From the NCBI GenBank assembly GCA_937902425.1, contig CALFNB010000024.1, positions 1-32,594 of the forward strand: 32,594 bases of DNA. The letters run 5' to 3'. The stretch comes from an uncultured Acetobacteraceae bacterium (GTDB taxonomy: Bacteria; Pseudomonadota; Alphaproteobacteria; Acetobacterales; Acetobacteraceae). Shown in pieces: positions 24,672-32,475 of the stretch; positions within the stretch are counted from its first letter, which is position 1; every line of letters starts with the position of its first letter. A model generated the notes under the pieces. It made no database searches. It saw only the letters and a list, made by a program, of their open reading frames with translations, and was not told the DNA's origin. The translations under genes were made by a program, and so were the position numbers.

Positions 24672-25367
24672 ATGGCCGACCGGCCCTTCAACCAGGCTGA
24701 CCTCGACGTTCTGGCCCAATGGGACACGCCGACCATCTGCAACGGGCTGGAGATCACCAACCCGGAGCGCCGCCGCTTCGGCTACACCGTCGAGCCGATG
24801 GTCTGCATCAACCCGAAAGCCAAACCGATCGTCGGACTGGCTCGCGTCGGCATGATCCGCTCCACCGAAGTGCCGCGCGGCACGGTCACCGACCGCGCCG
24901 ACTGGTACGATTACGTGCATGCCACCGACTTCCCCACCATCGCGGTGATCCAGGACATCGACGGGCAGATCGGCTACGGCGCCTACTGGGGTGAGGTGCA
25001 GTCGACCGTTCACAAGGCGCTCGGCTCGATCGGCTGCGTCACCAACGGATCGTTTCGCGACCTCGACGCATGGGCGCCGGGCTACCAGATGATCGGCGGC
25101 CGCGTCGGGCCGAGCCATGCGCATGTCCATATGGTCACGTTCGGCCAGCCGGTGAACATTTTTGGCATGCAGGTGGGCCACGACGACGTGATCCACGCCG
25201 ATTTCCATGGCGCGGTGGTCGTGCCGGCCGACGCGGTGCGGAAGTTGCCGGCGGCGATCGACCTGATCTCTCGGCGGGAGAAGGTAATCCTGGACGTCTG
25301 CCGCGCGCCTGGCTTCACGCCCGCGAAACTGCGCGACGCGCTGAAGCGGTCGGGCGAAATCCATTGA
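24672..25367 (+). CDS. RraA-family protein, probable aldolase/oxaloacetate decarboxylase
   Basis: The protein has 231 residues from ATG at 24672, with GAGGAG eight bases before it; an ATG ten codons upstream lacks such a site. RraA-fold enzymes cleave 4-hydroxy-4-methyl-2-oxoglutarate and decarboxylate oxaloacetate. Family landmarks are WGE (106-108), NGSFRD (125-130, with the substrate-binding Arg129 and metal-linked Asp130) and the DDVIHADFHGAVVVP strand (171-185). The name RraA comes from an RNase E inhibitor, a role that most catabolic members do not have. It stands divergently to the racemase and 18 bases before the FmdB-like gene, so the three may share regulation. Confidence 0.88.
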   Translation: MADRPFNQADLDVLAQWDTPTICNGLEITNPERRRFGYTVEPMVCINPKAKPIVGLARVGMIRSTEVPRGTVTDRADWYDYVHATDFPTIAVIQDIDGQIGYGAYWGEVQSTVHKALGSIGCVTNGSFRDLDAWAPGYQMIGGRVGPSHAHVHMVTFGQPVNIFGMQVGHDDVIHADFHGAVVVPADAVRKLPAAIDLISRREKVILDVCRAPGFTPAKLRDALKRSGEIH

Positions 25368-25385
25368 CCCGACGGGGATGTTGCG

Positions 25386-25625
25386 ATGCCCAACTATGAG
25401 TACGAATGCGAGACCTGTGGCCCGTTCACCGAGAACCGGCCGATGGCGGAGTTCGATCAGCCGCAACCCTGCCCGGATTGCGGCGATATCGCGCCCCGGT
25501 TGCTGACCTGCCCGGCGCTCGCGGGTGGTGCGAGCGAGGACGCGGGGATGTCGGCGGCGCCGTCGCATCCCGGCGGCTGCGCCTGCTGCTCTGGGCCACG
25601 CAGTTGGAGCGCGGACGCGGTCTGA
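25386..25625 (+). CDS. FmdB-family zinc-ribbon protein
   Basis: The protein has 79 residues and begins MPNYEYECETCGPF, the classic FmdB opening. Four cysteines form two pairs (Cys8/Cys11 and Cys29/Cys32) expected to bind one zinc ion. The C-terminus has a Gly/Ser-rich stretch and a further Cys cluster (GGCACCSG). FmdB proteins are named for a regulator of formamidase/acetamidase genes, but most have no tested function. GGGGA precedes the ATG, and the gene starts 18 bases after the RraA-like gene, so they form one operon. It may regulate or assist the neighbouring catabolic enzymes. Confidence 0.9.
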   Translation: MPNYEYECETCGPFTENRPMAEFDQPQPCPDCGDIAPRLLTCPALAGGASEDAGMSAAPSHPGGCACCSGPRSWSADAV

Positions 25626-25634
25626 CGGTGAACC

Positions 25635-25662
25635 ACGGCGGGTCTGGCGCCAGGTCCGCCGT
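25635..25662. terminator. Bidirectional hairpin between convergent genes
   Basis: The inner CTGGCGCCAG is a perfect palindrome. Adding GGCGGGT and GTCCGCC through two G-U pairs, and outer AC/GT, extends the stem to fourteen base pairs. It begins nine bases after the FmdB stop and reaches the stop codon of the convergent amidohydrolase gene. No T-run is present. A shared terminator is the likely role. Confidence 0.6.
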
Positions 25663-26681
25663 CACGCGTTCCGCCACGCCGGCAAGATTCGCAGTGCGTT
25701 GCCGCGACCGATCGCCGCCAGTTCTTCGTCGTTGAACCGCGCGGTCAGGCCAGCGACGTGTTCCGCGCTGGTTCGGTACGGAAAGTCCGTGCCGAACACG
25801 ATTTGTGACAATGGCACGAGTTTGGCCAGCGCCTGAATGGTGATCTCGTTGGCGACCTGAGCCGTATCGTAAAAGAAACGGTTCAGTTCGTGATCGACCA
25901 TGTCGCGGGTGAACTTGCCTTTGTACGGCGGGGTAGTGACCATCTGAATACGCAACCGCTCGGCGACCGACGTGATCACACCGCCGCCGTGCGAAAAAAT
26001 GAAGTTGATGTCGCTGTAGCGCGCCGAGGCGCCGCTGAAGATCAGGCTGATGAGCGTGCGTGTCGTATCGGCGCCCCAGTCCACGGCGGCGTCCGGCACG
26101 CCTTTCACCAGATTGACACAGCAGCTGGGACTCATGGGGTGGGTATACACGACGCCTTTTCGGCGGTTCAGTTCATCGAACACCGGCGCGAATTCCGGGT
26201 ATCCCAGCCATTTGTCGCCGTAATTGGTCATCATACCAACGCCGTCGACCTTCAACGTATCGAACGCGTATTCGATCTCCTTCAGGGTTTCGTCGATATA
26301 AGGCATCGGCAACATCGCGAAGACACCGAAACGGCCGGGGTGATCCTTGGCCAGTTGCCGCGCCCATTCGTTCGACTCGCGCGCGACCTTGGCCGCTTCG
26401 GGTGCGGGCAGAAAGCCAACCTGCGGCGGCATCGGCGAGGTGATGGCGGTGGCTGTCCCCGCCTTGTCCATATCCTCAAGCGATTTCTCGGGCGTCCAGG
26501 ACACCATTGGCGGATTGTCGAGTTTCGCACGTTTGACCGCGTCGACCCAGGCCGGGGGAACCAGATGATGATGCACATCGATGAATTTGTCCTTCGGCGC
26601 GGCATGCGCACCCGGCGCGAAGACGCTGGCGAGGCCGCCAAGCCACACGTGCCTGCGCCCGCAAACGCAAGGCTGGTTCAT
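25662..26681 (-). CDS. Tat-exported metal-dependent amidohydrolase (amidohydrolase 2 family)
   Basis: The protein has 339 residues from ATG at 26679-26681, which is supported by GGGAGG seven bases upstream. The frame extends further upstream only as a shadow of the crotonase gene. A likely twin-arginine signal lies at residues 8-28: GRRHVWLGGLA, then a short hydrophobic core and AHA-A, which would send the folded enzyme to the periplasm. The hydrolase domain follows: FIDVHHHLVPP (His37, His39), VVYTHPMSP, FIFSHGGGVI and IVFGTDFPYR with the metal-binding Asp. ACMSD-like decarboxylases and lactone hydrolases share this fold. Its ATG overlaps the crotonase stop as ATGA, so the two are translationally coupled. 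Confidence 0.9.
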   Translation of the reverse strand: MNQPCVCGRRHVWLGGLASVFAPGAHAAPKDKFIDVHHHLVPPAWVDAVKRAKLDNPPMVSWTPEKSLEDMDKAGTATAITSPMPPQVGFLPAPEAAKVARESNEWARQLAKDHPGRFGVFAMLPMPYIDETLKEIEYAFDTLKVDGVGMMTNYGDKWLGYPEFAPVFDELNRRKGVVYTHPMSPSCCVNLVKGVPDAAVDWGADTTRTLISLIFSGASARYSDINFIFSHGGGVITSVAERLRIQMVTTPPYKGKFTRDMVDHELNRFFYDTAQVANEITIQALAKLVPLSQIVFGTDFPYRTSAEHVAGLTARFNDEELAAIGRGNALRILPAWRNA

Positions 26682-27463
26682 GATTTTTCCTCCCGTTTCC
26701 GCCGCCGTTGTTCGACGAACGCGCCCATCAGGCGTTTGGTTTCCTCGCTGCCATGCGCGGCGGCGACGGCGCGGATGCCCTGCTGGATCGCATCCGCGAT
26801 CGACATCCGTTCCCAGTCGTGCATCAGCTCTTTTTGCGCCCGGATCGCGTGCGGACCGGCGGACAGGATCGCGGCGACCCAGTCCTCCACCGCCGCGTCG
26901 AGTTCCGTTGGCGGAACGATCCGTTCGACGAGGTGGCAATCGGCGGCCTCTCGGGCGTCGATGTGCCTGCCGGTGAACACCAACTCCCGGGTTTTGCCCC
27001 AACCGATCAGCCGCGGAAGCAGACAGGCCTCCATGCCGGACGGCAGGCCGAACAGCACCTCCGGCATGCCGAAACGCGCGGTGTCGGCCGCGGCGCGCAT
27101 GTCGCAGGAGGCGGCGATTTCCAGTCCGGCACCAAAACAATAGCCGTTGATGCGGGCGATCACCGGTACCGGCGCGCGGCGGATCGCCTCGCACACGCGA
27201 TGGGTCAGGAACGGTCCTTCGTAGGCATGCTCCGGTTCAAATGTCGCCATTTCCGCAATGTCGGCGCCACTGATGAACGATCGGTCGCCGGCGCCGGTCA
27301 ATACGATCACGCGCAGGTCCGGTTGCGCGGACACGCGCTCGATCGTTTCCGCCAGTTCCCGCTTGCCGGGATTGCCCAGGGTGTTGCGGCGCGGGGCGTT
27401 GTTGACCGTGACCGTCGCGACGCCGCGGCTGTCGGTGGTGGCGAGAATCAGATTTCGCGTCAT
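26678..27463 (-). CDS. Enoyl-CoA hydratase/isomerase (crotonase) family protein
   Basis: The protein has 261 residues. The oxyanion-hole motif is FISGADIAEM (63-72), the second loop is INGYCFGAGLEIAASCD (105-121). Both acids used by classical hydratases are present with the usual 20-residue spacing, Glu115 and Glu135 (in FGMPEVLFG). This favours true enoyl-CoA hydration over other crotonase reactions, although CoA substrates vary widely. The C-terminus is very basic (FVEQRRRKREEKS). It is upstream of, and overlaps by four bases, the exported amidohydrolase, an unusual pairing of a cytosolic CoA enzyme and a periplasmic hydrolase. The ribosome site is not evident. A large palindromic element begins about 40 bases before its start. 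Confidence 0.9.
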   Translation of the reverse strand: MTRNLILATTDSRGVATVTVNNAPRRNTLGNPGKRELAETIERVSAQPDLRVIVLTGAGDRSFISGADIAEMATFEPEHAYEGPFLTHRVCEAIRRAPVPVIARINGYCFGAGLEIAASCDMRAAADTARFGMPEVLFGLPSGMEACLLPRLIGWGKTRELVFTGRHIDAREAADCHLVERIVPPTELDAAVEDWVAAILSAGPHAIRAQKELMHDWERMSIADAIQQGIRAVAAAHGSEETKRLMGAFVEQRRRKREEKS

Positions 27464-27501
27464 GAGGAGAGGGTCCGGTCAAAGCAGTGTGCCGTCAAGC
27501 G

Positions 27502-27739
27502 CCGGGGTTTCACCCCGGACCCCGACCAAGAGGCGCTGCCTCTTGGAACTCCGCCAAGGACAGTGGTCCTTGGAACCATTGATTTGGTTGGTTCTCTGAG
27601 GAGGGCCGACGCGGACCTTGCAAGGTCTCCGTTGGCCCTCCTCAGAGAACCAACCAATGGACAGATTTCAAAGGGCCTCGCCCTTTGACGGAGGTCCAGG
27701 AGGCAGCGCCTCCTGGCGGGTTTCAGGGCAGCGCCCTGA
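27502..27739. repeat. 238-bp symmetric palindrome cluster (seven hairpins)
   Basis: Seven inverted repeats lie in a row. The left side has stems 27502-27508/27512-27518, 27526-27534/27538-27546 and 27554-27561/27566-27573. The centre is a long hairpin with 24-base arms at 27584-27607 and 27634-27657, closing on the palindrome GACCTTGCAAGGTC (27614-27627). The right side has stems 27668-27676/27680-27688, 27696-27704/27708-27716 and 27723-27729/27733-27739. Left and right hairpins are in mirror order, and spacers such as AACTCCG and ACCTCCG (right side read in reverse) match, so each side is a copy of the same three-hairpin cassette facing inward. The centre of symmetry, 27620.5, fits all of it to within one base. 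It lies beyond the PEP-CTERM stop and upstream of the crotonase start. Confidence 0.9.
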
Positions 27740-27744
27740 CGCTT

Positions 27745-28374
27745 TCACCCCCGCCGCCGGACGAACCGCAGCCCCGCGAAACCCACGCCGAGAACAGCGA
27801 ACGAGGCTGGTTCCGGTACCGGTGCGGTATCGAACGCGACCTCACCGAGATTGACGCTGGTCCCCCCATGTCCCGAGTTGATCTGCAATCGAACGAATTC
27901 GCCTGCCCCCGAGACGCTGAAGGTCTGAGCGCCAAGACCGATCACCGCGTTGAAGGAGCCCAAAGCCGTCACCCCGGACGTGAACCCGGCGTCCAGCGCG
28001 GAACTCAACGTAAAGCTGTTGACCGCGAGGAACGTGTTTTGCGTCCACATGGCGAATGTTGATATCGAGTAGTCACTCCCCAGGTCGAACTCCAGGTAAC
28101 CAGGCATCGTATTGGCACTGCTGGCCCAACCGGTCGAAGCCGAGACCACGGCATGCGTGGGAGCCAGGTTGATGTAGGTTTCAAAGTCGGTCTGGCCGCT
28201 GATGAAGCCGACCGACAGTCCCGACTGGTCGATGAGATGACCGGTCGAGCCCCCCGCCGTGCCGAGCGTATTGCCGACGACCGCGACCGGCGACCGGATC
28301 GTCCCGGCGTGAGCGGGCGCTGATCCGGCGAAGCAAAGCACTACCGCGCCCGCCAGCCAGCGTTGCATCTTCAT
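27745..28374 (-). CDS. PEP-CTERM sorting-domain protein, secreted
   Basis: The protein has 209 residues from ATG at 28372-28374; residues further upstream in the same frame are non-coding and include tandem repeats. A signal peptide is clear: MKMQRWLAGAVVLCF followed by AGSAPAHA-G. The mature part is rich in Ser, Thr, Gly and small residues (GYLEFDLGSDYSISTFAMW; TFSVSGAGEFVRLQINSG) and resembles a beta-sandwich or discoidin-like surface domain. Residues 186-209 are a PEP-CTERM tail: VPEP, then a hydrophobic helix (FAVLGVGFAGLRF) and RRR. Exosortases (EpsH/XrtA) cut such tails, and these systems accompany exopolysaccharide loci. No exosortase gene is in the window. It sits just upstream of the palindrome cluster, which may serve as its 3' end. 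Confidence 0.88.
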   Translation of the reverse strand: MKMQRWLAGAVVLCFAGSAPAHAGTIRSPVAVVGNTLGTAGGSTGHLIDQSGLSVGFISGQTDFETYINLAPTHAVVSASTGWASSANTMPGYLEFDLGSDYSISTFAMWTQNTFLAVNSFTLSSALDAGFTSGVTALGSFNAVIGLGAQTFSVSGAGEFVRLQINSGHGGTSVNLGEVAFDTAPVPEPASFAVLGVGFAGLRFVRRRG

Positions 28375-28530
28375 TTTTAGATGCCCATCTCCGAAATAAT
28401 GATCCACCTTGTGCTGTCGCGAATATTTCATTCCAAAGGATTGCAAATCCATTGCGAATGTTCGGCTTACAACAAATTTCATCAGATAACGTTCACCTGG
28501 GACGCTATTGGAACGCGCAGCTTCAATCAC

Positions 28531-28620
28531 GTTCGTGCCGTCGAACACGGCGGCGGGCACGTTCGTGCCGCCGAACACGGCGGCGGGCACGTTCGTGTCA
28601 CCGGACACGATGGCGGGCAC
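28531..28620 (+). repeat. Three tandem 30-bp direct repeats
   Basis: Three adjacent units of exactly 30 bases start at 28531, 28561 and 28591. Each begins GTTCGTG and ends GGCGGGCAC. Units 1 and 2 differ at one base; unit 3 differs at several. They lie between the PEP-CTERM gene and the DsbA-like gene, about 160 bases upstream of the PEP-CTERM start. On the minus strand the 30-base period is in phase with codons and would read as TNVPAAVF-type repeats, but no start or ribosome site supports translation. They may be regulatory-protein sites or a simple tandem array. Confidence 0.9.
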
Positions 28621-28656
28621 ACCAAGCCGGTGTGGCGCACCCGCCAAGGATCGATG

Positions 28657-29268
28657 TCACTTACGCCGGCGTAGAACCGCGTCACGGATCAGCGGCATGC
28701 GATCGTTGCCGAAATACATGTCATCGCCGCCGACGAACATCGTGGGTGAGCCAAACCCGCCGCGGTCGATCAGTTCCTGCGTGTTGTCGCGCAGCTTGTC
28801 CTTGTTCGCCTGGTCATTGATCGCGGCGAAGAACGCCGTCGGATCGATCCCGGCCTTTTGGCAGATCGAGGTCAGCACATCGTCCTTCGAGATGTCCTTG
28901 TCGTCACCCCAATACGCATCGAACGTGGCCAGCGCGAACGGTTCGAGCTTATCGGTGCCCTCCAGCCAGCAGCAGCCGCGCATCGCCTTGACGCTGTTCA
29001 CCGGAAACACCGTGGGCCGGTAGTGCATCCGGATGCCAAGGAAGCGAGCCCAGTCGGTCTGGTCTTTCTTATTATAGGCGGCTTTCGCCGCGACCGGCTT
29101 TTCGCGTGAGTTGTGCACACTCGGGTTGACCGCATTGAACACGCCACCGACCAGATGTGGCCGGAAAGCGATGGTCACGCCGACCTCTTTGCGCAATTCC
29201 AGCAGGTTGTGAAACGCGAAATACGTCCACGGGCTGGAACAATCAAAAAAACATTCCATTTCTGCCAT
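28657..29268 (-). CDS. DsbA-family 2-hydroxychromene-2-carboxylate isomerase-like protein
   Basis: The protein has 203 residues; CAGGAAG precedes the ATG. The N-terminus MAEMECFFDCSSPWTYFAFH carries the CSSP site of kappa-class GST/HCCA isomerases, in which a Ser (Ser11 or Ser12) binds the glutathione thiol, instead of the CxxC of true DsbA proteins. Other matches are FRPHLVGGVFNAVNPSVH, MRGCCWLEGTDKLEPFALA, and GGFGSPTMFVGGDDMYFGND near the end, with the cis-Pro region GSPTMF. NahD-type enzymes act in naphthalene degradation, but many homologues have unknown substrates. A glutathione transferase gene follows on the same strand upstream, so a glutathione-dependent pathway is plausible. Confidence 0.9.
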   Translation of the reverse strand: MAEMECFFDCSSPWTYFAFHNLLELRKEVGVTIAFRPHLVGGVFNAVNPSVHNSREKPVAAKAAYNKKDQTDWARFLGIRMHYRPTVFPVNSVKAMRGCCWLEGTDKLEPFALATFDAYWGDDKDISKDDVLTSICQKAGIDPTAFFAAINDQANKDKLRDNTQELIDRGGFGSPTMFVGGDDMYFGNDRMPLIRDAVLRRRK

Positions 29269-29324
29269 GATTCATCTTCCTGTTGGCGTCAGCGGGAGCG
29301 TGGAGCTTACCGCCTCTCCCGTCA

Positions 29325-29345
29325 TGGCCGGGTCCGACCCGACCA
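29325..29345. repeat. Short imperfect hairpin, possible dispersed repeat
   Basis: TGGCCGGGT (29325-29333) pairs with ACCCGACCA (29337-29345) with one mismatch and a three-base loop. The surrounding GTCATGGCCGGG resembles a short repeat found many times in several alphaproteobacterial genomes; this is from memory and not checked. It lies in the 144-base gap between the DsbA-like and glutathione transferase genes and may act as a terminator or mRNA stabiliser. Confidence 0.5.
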
Positions 29346-29412
29346 TCACTCTTGTCATCGTGTTGTCGTCGATGGACCGATCTAACCGGGCCATTACGAA
29401 CCGAACTCTCGC

Positions 29413-30138
29413 TCAGCGCACCGGTACCGGACGGGCGCGCTGGTTATAGAGCATCTTCGCGCGCCGATCCTTTTCCTCCTGCGACAGTTTCGACTGGTCC
29501 TCGGCCATGTCCGATCCCACCGCCATGCCGCGCTGCACGCCGGGACGAGCGCCCATTTCCTCGAACCAGCGTTTGAAGTACTTGAATTCCTCGATGTCCT
29601 GGCCTTGCGCCTTCCAGTTCACCGTCCACGGGTAGCAGATCATGTCGGCGATCGTGTACTGGTCGCCGGCCACATACTTGCTGACGTACAGCCGGTTGTT
29701 CAGCACTCCGTACAGCCGGTTCACCTCATCCGTGAAGCGCGTGATGGCATAGGTCTGGTCGCCCTTGCTGGCATCCAGCCGGCGGAAGTGACCACATTCG
29801 CCACTCTTGGGGCCCTGATTGGCCATCTGCCAGATCAGCCACTCGTTCACGGCGTATCTGCCGCGCATATCCTGAGGGTAAAACTTCCCGACCTTCTCCG
29901 CGAGGTACATCATGATCGCACCCGACTCGAAAATCGCGAGCGGCTCACCGCCGTCGGCCGGCGCGGTGTCGACCATGGTCGGCATGCGATGGTTCGGGTT
30001 CATTTTCAAGAACTCGGGAGTGAACTGGTCGCCGCGGCCGATGTTGCACGGGATGATCTTGTAAGGGATCGCCGCCTCTTCCAGCAGGATCGTGACCTTC
30101 TTCCCGTTTGGTGTGGGCCAATAGTGCAGGTCGATCAT
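29413..30138 (-). CDS. Glutathione S-transferase family protein (YfcG/Ure2-like)
   Basis: The protein has 241 residues from ATG at 30136-30138, which has GAGGGAG upstream; the longer frame to 30282 overlaps the divergent gene and has no support. The thioredoxin-like N-domain begins MIDLHYWPTPNGKKVTILLE, with the TPNGKK turn of the YfcG/Ure2-like group. NPNHRMPTMVD contains the cis-Pro and IFESGAIMMYLAEKVGKF binds glutathione. The all-helical C-domain carries QYTIADMICYPW, the N-capping motif. YfcG-type enzymes reduce disulfide bonds of small thiols. It stands divergent to the metallophosphoesterase, with 97 bases between starts. Confidence 0.9.
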   Translation of the reverse strand: MIDLHYWPTPNGKKVTILLEEAAIPYKIIPCNIGRGDQFTPEFLKMNPNHRMPTMVDTAPADGGEPLAIFESGAIMMYLAEKVGKFYPQDMRGRYAVNEWLIWQMANQGPKSGECGHFRRLDASKGDQTYAITRFTDEVNRLYGVLNNRLYVSKYVAGDQYTIADMICYPWTVNWKAQGQDIEEFKYFKRWFEEMGARPGVQRGMAVGSDMAEDQSKLSQEEKDRRAKMLYNQRARPVPVR

Positions 30139-30235
30139 GTCTCGTGCTCCCTCGTGGTTGGCATTTCGCCCGGCACTCTGGCACAACCTGGTCAACCCGG
30201 CCACACTGGCCGGAAGCAAAACTGGATCCAGGACC

Positions 30236-30943
30236 GTGACTGATATCGTACTCGTGCACAGCTCTGATTTACATGTCGACAACGACCCACATCAGGGCCC
30301 CTACGGAGCGGACGGCACCACCGGCTTACGGGTCGTACTGGAGGCGGCGAAAGCGCATGACGCTCACATCGTTCTGCTCGTGGGCGACATTTTCGACAAC
30401 AACCGCCAGCCCGACTGGATCCTGAAGCGCTGCACCGAATTGCTGGCGGATGCCGGCCGGCCGGTCGTGTTCCTGCCCGGCAACCATGATCCGCTGACAC
30501 CCGATTCCGTCTATCTGCGTGGCGACATGGTGGAACTTCCGCATGTGCATGTGATCGGCGTCACGCACGAGCAGGCGGTGTATTTTCCTGAGTTCGACAT
30601 GGAAATCTGGGGCCACGCGCATGTCGATTACGGCAACATGGTTCCGCTGCGCGATCCCAGGCCAAAGACGGCCCGCTGGCACATCGCGCTGGCGCACGGA
30701 CATTATGAGGATGATGGCGCGGTGCCGCTGCGTCCCTCGTGGCTGATCAGCAACGCGGAACTCGACGCCACCGAGGCCGATTACATCGCGCTCGGCCACT
30801 GGAACCGCGCGGCCCAGGTGGGGACGGGGAAAGTTCCGGCGTATTATTCGGGATCGCCTGATCTGGCGAAAACGGTGAACGTCGTGCGTTTGACCCACAA
30901 TGGCGCGGTCGAGGTCACCCGCGCGCCGATTTCCTGGGTGTAG
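30236..30943 (+). CDS. Calcineurin-like metallophosphoesterase
   Basis: The protein has 235 residues from GTG at 30236, selected because the domain starts immediately after it (TDIVLVHSSDLHVD) and AGGA lies just upstream; the ATG at 30137 would overlap the divergent transferase gene. The five family motifs are Asp11/His13 in SSDLH, Asp51 in VGDIFDNN, Asn83-His84-Asp85 in GNHD, His154/His156 in LAHGHYE and His188 in LGHWN. These bind two metals. The order resembles SbcD/Mre11-type exonuclease domains and YfcE-like phosphodiesterases. No SbcC-like partner is adjacent, so nuclease activity is unproven. Its stop is six bases from the convergent PPK2 stop. Confidence 0.88.
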   Translation: MTDIVLVHSSDLHVDNDPHQGPYGADGTTGLRVVLEAAKAHDAHIVLLVGDIFDNNRQPDWILKRCTELLADAGRPVVFLPGNHDPLTPDSVYLRGDMVELPHVHVIGVTHEQAVYFPEFDMEIWGHAHVDYGNMVPLRDPRPKTARWHIALAHGHYEDDGAVPLRPSWLISNAELDATEADYIALGHWNRAAQVGTGKVPAYYSGSPDLAKTVNVVRLTHNGAVEVTRAPISWV

Positions 30944-30949
30944 GCACGC

Positions 30950-31822
30950 CTATTCCTTCGACAGCGCCAACCGGATGGTTTCCAGTTCCTCCCGGCGCGC
31001 GGCATCGGTTTTCGGATAGCGCGACTTCAGGCCCTTCAACGTGTCGACGATGACCTGCGACACGATCAGCCGGGCGTTGCGCTTGTCATCGGCCGGAACG
31101 ACGTACCAGGGCGCATGATCGGTGCTGGTCTCGCTCATGCAGTCCTGATACGCGGTCATATAATCGTCCCAGAACGCCCGCTCCTGAATATCCGCGATAC
31201 TGAACTTCCAGTTCTTGCGTGGTTCCTCGATCCGGGCGAGGAACCGTTCGCGCTGCTCGTCCTTCGACAGATGCAGGAAAAACTTGACGATCCGCGTGCC
31301 GTTGCCGTGCAGATGCCGCTCCAGATTGTTGATCGAACGGTAACGCTGGTGCCAGCGCTGCTTCAGATCGCGCGGCGCGCCCGCTACGCCCTCGGCGTGC
31401 AGGATCTCCGGATGCACACGGACGATCAGCACTTCCTCATAATAGCTTCGGTTGAAGATGCCGATGCGGCCGCGTTCGGGCAGATCGCGCGTGCAGCGCC
31501 AGAGGAAGTCGTGCTGCAATTCCTGTGGGCTCGGGTGTTTGTAGCTGAACACCTGGCAGCCCTGCGGGTTGATGCCGGACATCACGTGGCGGATGGCACC
31601 GTCCTTGCCCGCCGCGTCCATCGCCTGAAAAATCAGCAGCACGGCATGACTGTCGGCGGCATAAAAACGCTGCTGCAGCTTGTCGAGTTCGGCGACATGG
31701 CTGGCCAGCAACGCATCGTACTCCGGCTCGGAATCGTAAGCTGGCGCGACGCGGGTTGGCCGGTGCTTCAGTTTGACGGTCTCGCCTTCGCGGACGCGGA
31801 ACGGGGTCACATCGATTGCCAT
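30950..31822 (-). CDS. ppk2: Polyphosphate kinase 2 family protein (class III-like)
   Basis: The protein has 290 residues from ATG at 31820-31822; an ATG twelve codons upstream is possible but less typical of the family. The Walker A region is [20 protein letters not shown] (Asp69, Lys73), Walker B lies in [20 protein letters not shown], and the lid Arg residues are in [20 protein letters not shown]. These define the PPK2 phosphotransferases, which move phosphate between polyphosphate and nucleotides in the cytosol. The sequence [13 protein letters not shown] resembles class III enzymes, which can phosphorylate both AMP and ADP. It is convergent with the metallophosphoesterase and sits downstream of the CopD-like gene. 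Confidence 0.93.
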   Translation of the reverse strand: MAIDVTPFRVREGETVKLKHRPTRVAPAYDSEPEYDALLASHVAELDKLQQRFYAADSHAVLLIFQAMDAAGKDGAIRHVMSGINPQGCQVFSYKHPSPQELQHDFLWRCTRDLPERGRIGIFNRSYYEEVLIVRVHPEILHAEGVAGAPRDLKQRWHQRYRSINNLERHLHGNGTRIVKFFLHLSKDEQRERFLARIEEPRKNWKFSIADIQERAFWDDYMTAYQDCMSETSTDHAPWYVVPADDKRNARLIVSQVIVDTLKGLKSRYPKTDAARREELETIRLALSKE

Positions 31823-31876
31823 GCGAGGGAGTCTCCGCCGGTCCAGGTCAGCGATCAAGTCCAGCCGGTCGCGCGA

Positions 31877-32359
31877 TCAAAACCCCGCCAGATTGATGCC
31901 CGCGACGCCGGCCGCGGCGCCCGCCACGGTGATCAGGCTCAATGTCAACAACACCCAGTGCAGCCGTTCCACCAAACGGTACGTCGCGACCGGGTCGCGC
32001 ACGGCGCGGCGCTCGAGCAGGCGATCGAGAAAAAATGGTTCGGCGATGAACAGCATCACGGTGAATACCAGCCAGGTCAGAACCATGGCATGCATCCACC
32101 AGAACGGAGCGGACGCGAACCAGTCCCAGGCGTCGATCCGCCAGGTCATGTAGAGCCCGCTCAGCCCCGCCAGGGCAGTGGTCCAGCGCGCTTGCCTCGC
32201 GAACCGCGCTTCAATCGCATGAAACGCGCCGAACCGTTCCCTGGGCGGATACGCGCGCCGGATGCCGGGCAGCAACACCGTCGTTACCATCCCCACGCCG
32301 CCGATCCACAGCACGACCATCACCAGGTGCAGCGCGCGGGCGATCCCGAAATCGGTCAT
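31877..32359 (-). CDS. Four-helix membrane protein, CopD-like
   Basis: The protein has 160 residues with four hydrophobic segments: ALHLVMVVLWIGGVGMVTTV, TTALAGLSGLYMTW, WWMHAMVLTWLVFTVMLFIA and LHWVLLTLSLITVAGAAAGV. The opening RALHLVMVVLWIGGV is the pattern of CopD and related small cytochrome-like proteins, with His11 a candidate heme ligand. Other His residues (FHAIEARF, MHAMVL, RLHWVL) are spaced through the helices. Copper uptake or heme binding is possible but not shown. It lies 54 bases upstream of the PPK2 start on the same strand and may be cotranscribed. Confidence 0.72.
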   Translation of the reverse strand: MTDFGIARALHLVMVVLWIGGVGMVTTVLLPGIRRAYPPRERFGAFHAIEARFARQARWTTALAGLSGLYMTWRIDAWDWFASAPFWWMHAMVLTWLVFTVMLFIAEPFFLDRLLERRAVRDPVATYRLVERLHWVLLTLSLITVAGAAAGVAGINLAGF

Positions 32360-32475
32360 GGCGGGTCTTTCTTGATGGGCGGGGCCAGGGAGCCGTCACG
32401 GCGAGGAAATCCTGGTATACCCAATCGCAGAGGCAATGCGTGGTGCCGCCTCCGAAAGAAGGCAGCGTCAACACC

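Noticed and set aside
26682-27194. Upstream extension of the amidohydrolase frame
   Set aside because: It overlaps the crotonase gene in another frame; the ATG at 26681 has a strong ribosome site and a Tat signal.
27460-27657. Minus-strand frame of 65 codons inside the palindrome cluster
   Set aside because: It is generated by the hairpin sequences and has no ribosome site; the region is better explained as a repeat.
28531-28620. Possible CRISPR array
   Set aside because: The units are directly adjacent with no spacers, and no cas genes are present.
28375-28647. N-terminal extension of the PEP-CTERM protein across the tandem repeats
   Set aside because: The signal peptide starts at 28374, and no ribosome site supports the longer start.
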